From assembly GCF_020883535.1 (NCBI RefSeq), contig NZ_CP086654.1, positions 868,001-932,000 on the forward strand: 64,000 nucleotides of DNA, written 5' to 3'. The notes under the pieces are model-generated. The model worked only from the letters and a program-made list of their open reading frames with translations, had not been told where the DNA came from and ran no database searches. Shown here piece by piece: positions 54,676 to 62,140 of this stretch. This DNA comes from Staphylococcus ratti (lineage in GTDB: Bacteria > Bacillota > Bacilli > Staphylococcales > Staphylococcaceae). A program made the position numbers and the translations under genes. The stretch's first letter is position 1; each line of letters starts with the position of its first letter.

Positions 54676-54971
54676 TAGCGATAATTACACATACTAGTTA
54701 CTCTTATCCTAATCATTTTTAGTGAACACGTAGACTTGTGTATGCTGGATTCAATTTCTACAAGCATAAAGGCGTTTAATCTTCCTCGGATGCACAACGG
54801 TTTGTACTCTTTTTAGGTTACAATAAAAATAGAAATAACGAGTGTACTCGGGGTTAACTGTTGCGACGGTTGGCTCTTTTTCTATGAAAAAAATAAAAAG
54901 AATGAGGAAATGAGTTGTTTCGTACGGCTAATCGTTCTGTAATAAGGTATACTAGTTGAGAGGGGGGGAAG
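54676..54971. other. Intergenic region with a terminator-like hairpin, possible small RNA
   Basis: Near 54853-54887 the string ggttaactgttgcgacggttggctcttttt forms an aactgt/acggtt stem with a ttgcga-type loop and T-run on the + strand. Such elements accompany staphylococcal type I toxin genes; a candidate toxin ORF follows at 54972. A -10 box TATACT is at about 54947. Confidence 0.45.
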
Positions 54972-55064
54972 GTGTTAGAAACGCTTAAGACAATAGCAAA
55001 AATCGTCTTTTATGTAGTGTCCACACTGGCAATTGTAAAAACACTAATAAAAGACGATAAGTAG
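54972..55064 (+). CDS. Short hydrophobic peptide, possible type I toxin
   Basis: 30 residues from GTG 54972 behind a purine-rich gagggggggaag. One TM helix (IAKIVFYVVSTLAIV) and a charged end LIKDDK, the build of holin-like or Fst/PepA1-type toxins. No second partner protein; a candidate antisense or cis RNA structure lies just upstream. Family not certain. Confidence 0.5.
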   Translation: MLETLKTIAKIVFYVVSTLAIVKTLIKDDK

Positions 55065-55116
55065 TGAAACAAAGCCTAAAAGGGATTGTCTACCGCAACT
55101 CTAACACTAAAATTAT

Positions 55117-55263
55117 ATGAAAACAATTTACATTATTTTAATTTTGCTCATTTGGCTTAATCTGTTTTTCGGAAATAACATAAGTAATAGTGTTGTAACT
55201 TTACTTACTACATTGGTGTTAATAAAAATTTACAAGGGCGATAAAAATGAACGAAATAAGTAA
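55117..55263 (+). CDS. Two-TM small protein, 48 aa
   Basis: 48 residues: two hydrophobic helices (about 3-19 and 25-38) and a charged tail KGDKNERNK. No clear ribosome site, so the start is uncertain. Overlaps the start of the HTH protein at 55247 by 17 bases. Function unknown. Confidence 0.5.
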   Translation: MKTIYIILILLIWLNLFFGNNISNSVVTLLTTLVLIKIYKGDKNERNK

Positions 55264-55507
55264 CATAATAGAATCTATTGAACGTTTATTAAAAAATAAT
55301 ACGCCTTACAATATATCCAAAAATTCAGGGTTGCCAAGGCAAACTGTGACAGATTTAAAAAATGGTAATACAAACATTAGAGATGCAAGATTTCGCACTA
55401 TAGAAAAATTATACTATTCCCAATATTTGGGGTCAGCTCAAAAATGGTCGCTTTCTTATTGGGCATGTCAAAATAGTTTGGTTTCGTTGGCCATAGATAG
55501 AAAGTAA
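55247..55507 (+). CDS. HTH protein with replaced C-terminus
   Basis: 86 residues. N-terminal helix-turn-helix (PYNISKNSGLPRQTVTDLKN) like small Cro-type DNA-binding proteins; site aagggcg 6 bases before ATG. After about residue 58 the sequence (GSAQKWSLSYWACQ...) looks unrelated and runs toward an integrase remnant on the other strand, so the original C-terminus has probably been cut off by a recombination near 55425. Function unknown. Confidence 0.55.
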   Translation: MNEISNIIESIERLLKNNTPYNISKNSGLPRQTVTDLKNGNTNIRDARFRTIEKLYYSQYLGSAQKWSLSYWACQNSLVSLAIDRK

Positions 55508-55680
55508 TAAACATCTCTCAATGCTGTTCTGATATTTTTATGGCCTAATCGTTTGAAATGTAATGTATCGACACGCCGTTGTGTAGTAAATGGGAGTAAT
55601 GCTTATGGCGAATGGCGTAGAGTGTGATTTTCCAAGTTTGTGTTCTAAACAAAATTCTTGTAATAATTTTGTTATTGGGT
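55497..55680 (-). pseudogene. Second tyrosine integrase remnant
   Basis: Minus-strand reading gives LQEFCLEHKLGK, then ITLYAIRHKHYSHLLHNGVS, IHYISKRLGHKNIRTALRDV and YY. The HxxR box appears as AIRHKHYSHLL, followed by RLGH and the region of the catalytic Tyr. N-terminal catalytic parts are missing. It is not the same segment as the remnant at 51303 and looks like a different integrase, so at least two elements have been here. Confidence 0.8.
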
Positions 55681-55801
55681 TATGTGATTAAAGTTGTGCC
55701 TACATGGAACATATCGCTATTTATATTAATGGGCATTTGGTCAGTTGGATTATATTTATTAATTGAACTTATATACATGTATGTCTAGATCAAGTTAAAG
55801 A
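55681..55801 (+). other. Membrane-protein C-terminal fragment or non-coding spacer
   Basis: A plus-strand frame ending at TAG 55786-55788 reads VVPTWNISLFILMGIWSVG and on to LIELIYMYV, which looks like the last TM helix of a lost membrane protein. No start or upstream continuation, since it runs into the integrase remnant. Confidence 0.4.
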
Positions 55802-57061
55802 CTAGGATTTATGACCTGCAATGAGGTCCTTCCTTTCTTTTATTGTACCTGATTGTGTCAGGCTAGAAGCCTTCATTACTATATCTTTACCGTATTTCGT
55901 TTTAACTGCATCTAAAGCGAAATCAATCATTTCTGTTTTTTGTTCTCTTTCGTCTTTAAAAAGCTCCAATTGTTTGATAGAGTTGCTTTTAAAATTAGTA
56001 AAATGAATACCTATAGTTCTATACAACCTATCAAATTCTAATCTTTCTTTTAAATAACCCCACAATATGTCAATAACAGCAGTGGTAGATTTAAATCCAT
56101 TTTTGTTAGTGAATTGCTTTCTAATACCTCCAGAATCTGCATAACCTACATTAACAGATACTGTAGTGGGGAAGAGGCCTTTTTTCCTTGTCCTATAATA
56201 TACATCATCAACTTGTTCTATCAATACTGTTTTTAATTCAGTTAATTTATAGTCTCTTATCAAAATTTGACTTTTACCTAGTCCTTTATTTTTAGTTTTA
56301 TGCGGTTTTCTTATCAAGCTCTCATCTATACCATTGGCATGCAAATGTAAATCAAGTCCAATAATTCCAAAATCTCTTTTTAAGTATTCGTATGGATAAT
56401 GAGCCAGTTGATTGATATTAAAAATGCCGCGCTTATTTAACTTTTGGGCTGTCCGTTTATTGATCCCCCACATATCAGTAAGGTTATCAATAGCCCATAA
56501 GGTATTAGGTACATCCTCATAGCGCCATTCTGCTATAGCAGTTTTCGTTTTTTTGGCTTCAATATCCATAGATACTTTAGCGAGGAGCATGTTAGACCCT
56601 ATGCCAATTGTACTTTTAATACCAGTGTGATTAAATATTTGGTTCTGCAATAATTCCGCAAATTCAAAAGGTGTTTTTGCAAATAGATGATAGGATTCAG
56701 TTATATCCATAAAAAACTCATCGATGCTGTACTGAAGAAAATCTACGTGTGGCAAATACTGTAAAGCGATTTTGGTTATTTCGTTAGAAACTTTTATATA
56801 GGTCATCATTTTAGGGTTTGTGATATAAATGTCGCTTCTATGAGGTATTTCATACAATCGGGACCCTGTTTTTATTCCTAATTTTTTTAGTTCAGGAGTG
56901 GCTGCAAGTACAACAGATCCTTGTCTTTTTGTATCTGCTACCACAGCTAGTTTAACTTTTAGAGGATCTAAATTATTAAGTTTACATGATATACTCGCAA
57001 AAAAGCTCTGTAAATCAACACATATTATATCTCTATCTTCACAATAATGATAATCGTACAT
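55802..57061 (-). CDS. Y-family DNA polymerase, UvrX/UmuC type
   Basis: 419 residues from ATG 57061 (aagg 11 bases upstream; a GTG 9 bases earlier is possible). Translesion polymerase: catalytic Asp in ICVDLQSFFAS and the YSIDEFFMDI motif with Asp-Glu are intact, then thumb (MWGINKRTAQKLNKRGI) and little-finger domains. Members encoded with a YolD-like partner are typical of plasmids, phages and ICE. Transcribed after the YolD-like gene, under a LexA box, so SOS-induced mutagenic repair is expected. Confidence 0.92.
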   Translation of the reverse strand: MYDYHYCEDRDIICVDLQSFFASISCKLNNLDPLKVKLAVVADTKRQGSVVLAATPELKKLGIKTGSRLYEIPHRSDIYITNPKMMTYIKVSNEITKIALQYLPHVDFLQYSIDEFFMDITESYHLFAKTPFEFAELLQNQIFNHTGIKSTIGIGSNMLLAKVSMDIEAKKTKTAIAEWRYEDVPNTLWAIDNLTDMWGINKRTAQKLNKRGIFNINQLAHYPYEYLKRDFGIIGLDLHLHANGIDESLIRKPHKTKNKGLGKSQILIRDYKLTELKTVLIEQVDDVYYRTRKKGLFPTTVSVNVGYADSGGIRKQFTNKNGFKSTTAVIDILWGYLKERLEFDRLYRTIGIHFTNFKSNSIKQLELFKDEREQKTEMIDFALDAVKTKYGKDIVMKASSLTQSGTIKERKDLIAGHKS

Positions 57062-57086
57062 ATGTCTCACAACCTTGAATAATCTA

Positions 57087-57506
57087 TTAATTGATTTCTA
57101 TAATGCTTTTCAAATCAATCGCCAAGAATTCATTTTTACTATAATTAGTCACTTCTAAAATTCCCTCTAACTTATTAACACTTTTCATATAGCATTTAAT
57201 AGAAAAGATATGTCCATTTTTCCAATAAGTGATTTCTGCACGCTTATTTCCGTTCAATTTAAGAGATAGTTGGTCATTAAGAAATTCTAAGTGATCGTTG
57301 TCTAGCGATGGCATAGCAATTTTATTTTGAGCTTTAATATATTCAGAAATATTCTCAAATTGTTCAGGAATAGACATAAAAGGCTGCCACTTTATACTTC
57401 CTCTTCCTTTAGGAATACTTGAGTTTAAGTACTTTCTAGGTATTTTTCTATAATCTGCTTCATACGCAAAAATTTCAGGCATATCAGGGTTAATTATTTT
57501 CTTCAT
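57087..57506 (-). CDS. YolD-like protein
   Basis: 139 residues from ATG 57506 (gaggtg 6 bases upstream). Family mark RGSIKWQPFMSIPEQ. YolD-like proteins always accompany UvrX-type polymerases and are thought to regulate or bind them, in the manner of UmuD. Separated from the polymerase start by about 25 bases. Perfect LexA core upstream. Confidence 0.88.
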   Translation of the reverse strand: MKKIINPDMPEIFAYEADYRKIPRKYLNSSIPKGRGSIKWQPFMSIPEQFENISEYIKAQNKIAMPSLDNDHLEFLNDQLSLKLNGNKRAEITYWKNGHIFSIKCYMKSVNKLEGILEVTNYSKNEFLAIDLKSIIEIN

Positions 57507-57530
57507 CAAAAACACCTCTACACAATTATA

Positions 57531-57542
57531 GAACGTATGTTC
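57531..57542 (-). promoter_or_regulatory. LexA (SOS) box
   Basis: GAAC-ATAC-GTTC on the minus strand with a C before it (CGAACATACGTTCT), 25 bases before the YolD-like start. Matches the Gram-positive consensus CGAACNNNNGTTCG at all but the last position. Confidence 0.85.
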
Positions 57543-57555
57543 GGTTTTGTAAACA

Positions 57556-57588
57556 AGAAAAAAGAGCGAACGTGAACGCTCTTTTTTT
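57556..57588 (-). terminator. Terminator between the 77-aa gene and the yolD-uvrX unit
   Basis: aaaaaagagcg(aacgtga)acgctctttttt type hairpin, T-runs on both strands. Confidence 0.85.
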
Positions 57589-57769
57589 ATTCCGAAACCT
57601 CCAATATCTTACAATTAACCCATACATTCATTTCTGTAGAGGTGGAGGAAGCGGTAGTTTCTATTCATAATTATCATGATTATTTGAATTCATATTGGTC
57701 ATTTACCAAATTTCATGAGCCTTCTGTTCTTATTGGGTACGATAGACACCGTTATTGACATATATTAAA
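57589..57769. other. Short intergenic spacer
   Basis: About 180 bases, no ORF with a start and ribosome site. Confidence 0.4.
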
Positions 57770-58003
57770 CTATTCATCGTCTTCTAATAAGTCGGTTACA
57801 TTAACAATAATCTCTTTTGTAGTAGGGTTAATAGTAGCATCTTGGTCATAACCTAGAGATTTGACTTGGATGGTATCATTTTCAAATTTTAATGCTATTT
57901 CAACGTGTTGGTATCCATGTAAAATTAATAAAGTATCGTCGCTAGCTACAACATTATGAGTACCTTTTCCATTAATAGTAATTTTCCAATCTTTAAATTT
58001 CAT
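57770..58003 (-). CDS. Small beta-rich protein A, 77 aa
   Basis: 77 residues, acidic, no signal or TM. Alternating hydrophobic pattern (WKITINGKG, TLLILHGYQHVEIALKF, TIQVKSLGY, EIIVNVTDLLEDDE) suggests an all-beta fold. Clearly related in length and pattern to the protein at 61567 (shared MxFxxWxIxxN start, TL-V-DVA-LK-like centre, KE-hydrophobic-D end). Site aaggaga before ATG 58003. Function unknown. Confidence 0.7.
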   Translation of the reverse strand: MKFKDWKITINGKGTHNVVASDDTLLILHGYQHVEIALKFENDTIQVKSLGYDQDATINPTTKEIIVNVTDLLEDDE

Positions 58004-58535
58004 TTTAGATCTCTCCTTTGAATAAATTTATATTTAAGCACCACGAGGGCTTAAAAAACGAAAAATTATAGTCGAGTCATTTCTTCTTTCTATCATCAAA
58101 TTCTTCTTGAATTATTGCGTCAGTATTTGATAATTTTAAGAGACGCTAATTCGTTATTTGTAGAAGCAGAACTTTGCTTAAACTTTGGAATGTCAATGCC
58201 ACTTGATTTTTTTACGATTTAAAATTAGTAAAACAAGTGATTTCGTCGCCTTTAACTCTTTTATACTTGGACAAAAGCAATTGGGTTGTCCATAAATTTT
58301 CACTCAATACAAATATACTTAATTGATCTGCTACCATCTTCTCATTTTTTCTCAAAAAGTAAAAATAATAAAGGGATGTTTTACTATTATTTCCATAATA
58401 TTAGAGTTACTTGGTTTGATTCTAAATGTTGTATATCTCACTTTTGTATTTAAATATTTCCTACATAAGTCTGATAGACATAATAATGTTTATTGAATAA
58501 ACTGTTTTAGGAATTATAAAAAAGGACGTGAAGGA
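58004..58535 (-). pseudogene. Decayed ORF on the minus strand and DUF418 upstream region
   Basis: From about 58300 down to 58085 the minus strand gives fragments MDNPIAFVQV, KKSSGIDIPKFKQSSAS, TNNELASLKIIKY and EEFDDRKKK in shifting frames with several stops: a small broken gene of unknown family. 58301-58535 holds no ORF and should include the promoter of the DUF418 gene. Confidence 0.5.
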
Positions 58536-59555
58536 ATGGAAGACATAAATAGGCGTATTGACACGCTAGACTATTTGCGAGGTTTTGCATTATTAGGTAT
58601 TATTCTCGTTAATGTAATAGGAATAAGATTTATTAGTGTAGAGCCAGCTAATATTGGTATAGAAGGGCTTTATGCTAGCTTTTTATCAATATTTGTGGAA
58701 AGTAAATTTTTTGCTATCTTCTCTACTTTGTTTGGGATAGGTTTTTACATCTTTATGGAAAGGGCAAAATTAAAAGCCCAAAATAAATATGTTTTATATT
58801 TACGTAGATTACTAGTGTTATTTGTTTTTGGTATATTACATGCTTTACTACAACCTGGTGAAGCCTTAACGATATACGCGGTTGTTGGTCTGCTGTTATT
58901 AATTTTTATACATCTAAAAAAAGAAATCAATTTATTGATTGGTATGGGCCTATTAATTGCTGTTATAGGACTAGATGCAAAAGTTTTGTTCGTTATACCA
59001 TACTTTATTCTAGGACTCACGATAGCTCAATATGGACTCATCTATAAATTAAACACTAATTTAAAAAAGTGGAAAATAGCTTGGATGATTTCTTTGATTT
59101 TGACAATCGTAAGCTTGGTTTTATTAATTGTGTTTTTCGCACATCCAAACTACGTTATTGCTGAACATGCGGGTATTTATGAAGAATACGTTCAAAAACG
59201 CATATTATTTGATCATGTAATAACCATGACTTCTCCATTTATCGCTAGTTTTTATATATTAACGATTATATTGCTAGTACAAAACGAATTTGGACGTAAA
59301 GTATTAGCGCCATTAAAATATTACGGACGTATGGCTTTAACAAATTATATATGCCAAACGCTTTTCATTTTAGGATTTGTGAAATTGATTTTTAACGGTA
59401 ATATTACAATGTTAAATTCACTGTTTATGTGCTTAGTAATCTATGGCATTCAAATTATTTTCAGTATGCTATGGCTGAAGCATTTCAAATATGGTCCTTT
59501 AGAATACATTTGGAGAACAGCGACTTACTTGAAAGTTATGCCACTTAAGCGTTAA
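58536..59555 (+). CDS. DUF418 family membrane protein
   Basis: 339 residues, about nine TM helices. Opening RIDTLDYLRGFALLGIILVN and the C-terminal DUF418 stretch (YYGRMALTNYICQTLFILGF, YGPLEYIWR) are clear. Somewhat shorter than many members (about 380). Acyltransferase-3-like fold; no function proven. Site aaggacgtgaagga before ATG. Intact in an otherwise decayed region. Confidence 0.85.
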   Translation: MEDINRRIDTLDYLRGFALLGIILVNVIGIRFISVEPANIGIEGLYASFLSIFVESKFFAIFSTLFGIGFYIFMERAKLKAQNKYVLYLRRLLVLFVFGILHALLQPGEALTIYAVVGLLLLIFIHLKKEINLLIGMGLLIAVIGLDAKVLFVIPYFILGLTIAQYGLIYKLNTNLKKWKIAWMISLILTIVSLVLLIVFFAHPNYVIAEHAGIYEEYVQKRILFDHVITMTSPFIASFYILTIILLVQNEFGRKVLAPLKYYGRMALTNYICQTLFILGFVKLIFNGNITMLNSLFMCLVIYGIQIIFSMLWLKHFKYGPLEYIWRTATYLKVMPLKR

Positions 59556-59608
59556 ATCAAGCTAACTTAGTTAAATATATGACATTATAAAATTTTTGGC
59601 TATATCAA

Positions 59609-59695
59609 AATAACCACCCATGTATGCATTGCTCTCCCGAAGTTGTAACGAAATACAATTTTAGAGGCGTAGCACATGTATGGGTGGTTTTTATA
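59609..59695 (+). terminator. Long hairpin, terminator of the DUF418 gene
   Basis: aaccacccat...atgggtggtt stem, 10 bp, with an internal ctct/agag pair, ending in tttttat. The loop is long (about 60 bases), so a small structured RNA is an alternative. Confidence 0.6.
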
Positions 59696-59702
59696 TAAAG
59701 CA

Positions 59703-59846
59703 TTACCATGGATTTTTATACCATTCTAAACCTCTTTCAATCCACATAATAAAATAAGTAAATGTTGAATCGGCAAAGATGAGAGGATAAGCAAGTGTTT
59801 CGCCATCGTACCAGTATCCCATATCAATGATAAATCTATTACTCAT
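59703..59846 (-). CDS. Small protein, 47 aa
   Basis: 47 residues from ATG 59846 behind a perfect aaggagg (7 bases). Rich in aromatics (MGYWYDGETLAYPLIF, WIERGLEWYKNPW), one weakly hydrophobic stretch. The very good ribosome site argues that it is translated. Family not recognised. Confidence 0.55.
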   Translation of the reverse strand: MSNRFIIDMGYWYDGETLAYPLIFADSTFTYFIMWIERGLEWYKNPW

Positions 59847-60318
59847 AACAAACCCTCCTTAAATAATTATTATCTAGAACGCTTAAACTATTGCCAGCTT
59901 TATTATCAAATCCACTATTGATTTAAAGTACTGCGAAGAAGTAGATAAAGTATTTTTTCATATATTTTAAAATCAGTTTGTTTTTTATGATTTAGCATAC
60001 GTCGTGATGTGCGTTATTGTTTTAGAAAGTTAATATTAACTTATCACAATATTTTACAACATTTTGTGGAGGTTTACGAAAAAAGACTTTTTATGACGCG
60101 ATTCGATAAAAGGCATTATAATGGCAAAGGTAAATAGTATTTTAGTCAAATTAATGAAAGAAAAGGGAATGCAAATGCCAGTTTTAAGCTTTATCAATCT
60201 GTGTGAAACGTGGTTAGAAATGAAAGAACTCAATTTTGTTAGTCCCCTTAAAATATTTATTGCTATGCGATCAAATGAAATAGGGGAAAGATAACTCTAT
60301 ATTTTCCCCTTAAAAGTA
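59847..60318. other. Intergenic region, doubtful 57-codon ORF
   Basis: A + strand ORF at 60121-60294 (MAKVNSILVKLMKEKGMQMP and onward) has a weak site. Its C-terminal half (INLCETWLEMKELNF) faintly resembles the WLE segment of SymE-like toxins, not enough for a call. No other gene seen. Confidence 0.35.
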
Positions 60319-60396
60319 TTACTTGTTCTTTTTAAAATACATTAAAGTAATGATAATGGCATATACAAAAAGGAATATCATTATGAACATTGCCAT
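60319..60396 (-). CDS. Small hydrophobic peptide, 25 aa
   Basis: 25 residues, one TM helix (MFIMIFLFVYAIIITLMYF) and a KKNK tail, behind aaggagcaggtg at good distance. Could be a type I toxin or a small membrane regulator; sits 225 bases from the PSM gene on the same strand. Confidence 0.5.
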   Translation of the reverse strand: MAMFIMIFLFVYAIIITLMYFKKNK

Positions 60397-60570
60397 AAAA
60401 TCACCTGCTCCTTATTTGAGATAAAGTGTGTTTCAACGCTATATCCGAATGCTTAAGTGTCAAAATAACAGCTAATACGATATTTACTTTATATTACTAA
60501 TCCAATTTTCTAATATTACTAGCAAGTAAGATATTTACACTTAAATAATACACGATTAGAAGACAAATAA

Positions 60571-60602
60571 AAAACGGTTAGTGAGAGAGTCTCACTAACC
60601 GC
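60571..60602 (-). terminator. Terminator of the PSM gene
   Basis: On the minus strand cggttagtgag/ctcactaaccg stem followed by ttttttattt, 20 bases after the PSM stop. Confidence 0.92.
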
Positions 60603-60621
60603 CAAACACACACCTAGCTAA

Positions 60622-60684
60622 TTATTTTTTGAATAAGCCTTTGAAGAATTCGATAGCTTTTTTGATTAATTCGATGATAAACAT
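60622..60684 (-). CDS. Phenol-soluble modulin, epsilon-like, 20 aa
   Basis: 20 residues with no signal peptide, starting MFIIELIKKAIEFF. An amphipathic helix with five Lys on one side and a net positive charge. The MFII-L-KK-I-F-KGLF pattern matches PSM-epsilon of coagulase-negative staphylococci. Ribosome site ggaggtg 7 bases before ATG 60684, strong terminator just behind: a compact monocistronic toxin gene. Cytolytic and surfactant role, export by Pmt and control by AgrA come from family knowledge; AgrA-like half-sites are present upstream. Confidence 0.85.
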   Translation of the reverse strand: MFIIELIKKAIEFFKGLFKK

Positions 60685-60832
60685 TGTTTTCACCTCCAAT
60701 TAGTAGTTAAGTACAGTATAAGGTATCAATTTCTAATAATGTGAAAGAGTGCCTAAGTCCATGTTATTCGTTCTTAAGTGTGAACAAATACAAAAAATTT
60801 ACCACTAATTTGACATAAAATGTACACATAAT
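60685..60832. other. Leader and promoter region of the PSM gene
   Basis: About 150 bases between the PSM start and the AgrA-like sites; a minus-strand -10 box TATACT at 60715-60720 lacks a good -35, as in activator-dependent promoters. Confidence 0.45.
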
Positions 60833-60854
60833 ACAGTTAGGAATACTTAACTGT
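60833..60854. promoter_or_regulatory. Two AgrA-like half-sites as an inverted repeat
   Basis: ACAGTTAGG-AATA-CTTAACTGT: the left half reads ACAGTTAGG on the + strand and the right half ACAGTTAAG on the minus strand. Both match the AgrA target known from the agr P2/P3 and psm promoters, where they are direct repeats. It lies 150 bases upstream of the PSM gene. Confidence 0.5.
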
Positions 60855-61161
60855 ACTTGTTTATTAATAGAACGAATCAATAGAGGGTAAAATGTAATTT
60901 TGAGTGTATATTTGATGTTCGGTGAATAATAAGATGAGAAATTAATGTCTCGGAAAGTGAGAACCTATCTAAGATGTCAAGGTTTGGGAGTCATTTGGAA
61001 TATAAAGTGACTAACAGTAGAGAGGGAATACGGGAAGTTTAATTTGGCTGAAGGTAAAGAGAGGATTCTGAAATAAGATAAAAGGTGAAATAAAGTATTG
61101 GGATACAAATTGTTTTGATTGTGCTACAATTTACATATGACATCATTTTAAGGAGACATCT
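60855..61161. other. Intergenic region before the DUF805-like gene
   Basis: About 300 bases, no supported ORF. A frame at 60946-61011 lacks a ribosome site. Confidence 0.45.
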
Positions 61162-61401
61162 ATGTATATCAATTATTGGAAGAACACTTTTAATTACACA
61201 GGCGTATCTAAGCCATCTCATTTTGCATTTAATATATTAATCAATGTGGTTATTGTCATTTTGATAAATTTATCGGGTTTTCTCGTGCCATTTCAGATGG
61301 AAAATTTAATAGTAAATATTAGTCTTATAGTTCAATTTTTAATGATTTTCCCTACACTTTCTATGTTAGTGAGGGTGATCAGGTACTTTAAAAATAAATA
61401 A
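61162..61401 (+). CDS. Short DUF805-like membrane protein
   Basis: 79 residues. The opening YINYWKNTFNYTGVSKPSHF corresponds to the start of DUF805 proteins, followed by two TM helices and LMIFPTLSMLVRVIRYFKNK. Usual members are about 110-150 residues with a longer C-terminus, so this may be truncated. Site aaggaga before ATG 61162. Confidence 0.7.
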   Translation: MYINYWKNTFNYTGVSKPSHFAFNILINVVIVILINLSGFLVPFQMENLIVNISLIVQFLMIFPTLSMLVRVIRYFKNK

Positions 61402-61483
61402 TGAACGCGTATTTCAATAAGATTGCTTTGAGTTGTGTTCATTAGCAACTCAATATGAGTTTCAGATATCTCAATAAACAATT

Positions 61484-61521
61484 TAAGGAGTTGGACGTTT
61501 CGATGTCCAGCTCCTTTTTTC
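61484..61521 (+). terminator. Terminator after the DUF805-like gene
   Basis: aaggagttggac/gtccagctcctttttt stem. Confidence 0.9.
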
Positions 61522-61566
61522 ATAGGTAGTAAAGCGTCATATCATGCTAAATTCCATTGTCTTTGA

Positions 61567-61791
61567 TTACTCACTAAAATCATGAATCACTAATTTAAGT
61601 TCTTTATTGTCGGCATTAATATAAAAATCTGTGCTGTAGTTAATGTGGTTGATTTTCAAATCACCATCTACATATTTAACAGCTAACGCAACATCATTAT
61701 CGCGATCTATCACGACGAGTGTTGTTTCATTTGTTGTGATTTCATAATTATCCTTGCAGTTAACGATGATTTCCCATCCATTAAATTGCAT
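61567..61791 (-). CDS. Small beta-rich protein B, 74 aa
   Basis: 74 residues from ATG 61791 (aaaggagg 9 bases upstream; GTG 61794 is possible). No signal or TM, alternating hydrophobic pattern, end KELKLVIHDFSE. Paralogue of the 77-residue protein at 57770: same start MxFxxWxIxxN, same central and end pattern at low identity. Function unknown. Confidence 0.7.
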   Translation of the reverse strand: MQFNGWEIIVNCKDNYEITTNETTLVVIDRDNDVALAVKYVDGDLKINHINYSTDFYINADNKELKLVIHDFSE

Positions 61792-61978
61792 CACGTCATT
61801 CCTCCTTTTAACACTTTTTAAATATTCATTTAAAGCTTTGAAAATTAGAAAAGCTAAACACCGATTGCAAAGCTTACGTGGATTTTAACAGTTTTTCGAG
61901 TAATTTATTATTGCTGTTACTAGAGTATGATTGTAACAAAAGAAATAAAAATTGAAAAACCATATACAAATCGGCGCA

Positions 61979-62140
61979 TTAATCTTCTATACCTAATAAT
62001 AGATTTTTAAATTCGTTTTTACTCATTTTCTTTAAGTCTTGTTCAGTAATTTTCTTGCTCACATGCGGGAAGCTATTGATTCGTTTAATAATTTCGTTCA
62101 TAGTCCAACCTGTTTCATTGATTAAATCCTTGTTGTTCAT
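61979..62140 (-). CDS. Small protein, 53 aa
   Basis: 53 residues from ATG 62140 behind ggaggt (7 bases). Soluble, Lys/Asn-rich, helical (NNKDLINETGWTMNEIIKRI, then EQDLKKMSKNEFKNLLLGIE). Strong ribosome site and sensible codon use support it. Family not recognised. Confidence 0.6.
   Translation of the reverse strand: MNNKDLINETGWTMNEIIKRINSFPHVSKKITEQDLKKMSKNEFKNLLLGIED

Noticed and set aside
60121..60294. SymE-like type I toxin
   Set aside because: Only a WLE-containing stretch is similar; the conserved Gly positions are missing and the ribosome site is weak.
61039..61221. Minus-strand 60-codon ORF
   Set aside because: Overlaps the start of the better supported DUF805-like gene and lacks a ribosome site.
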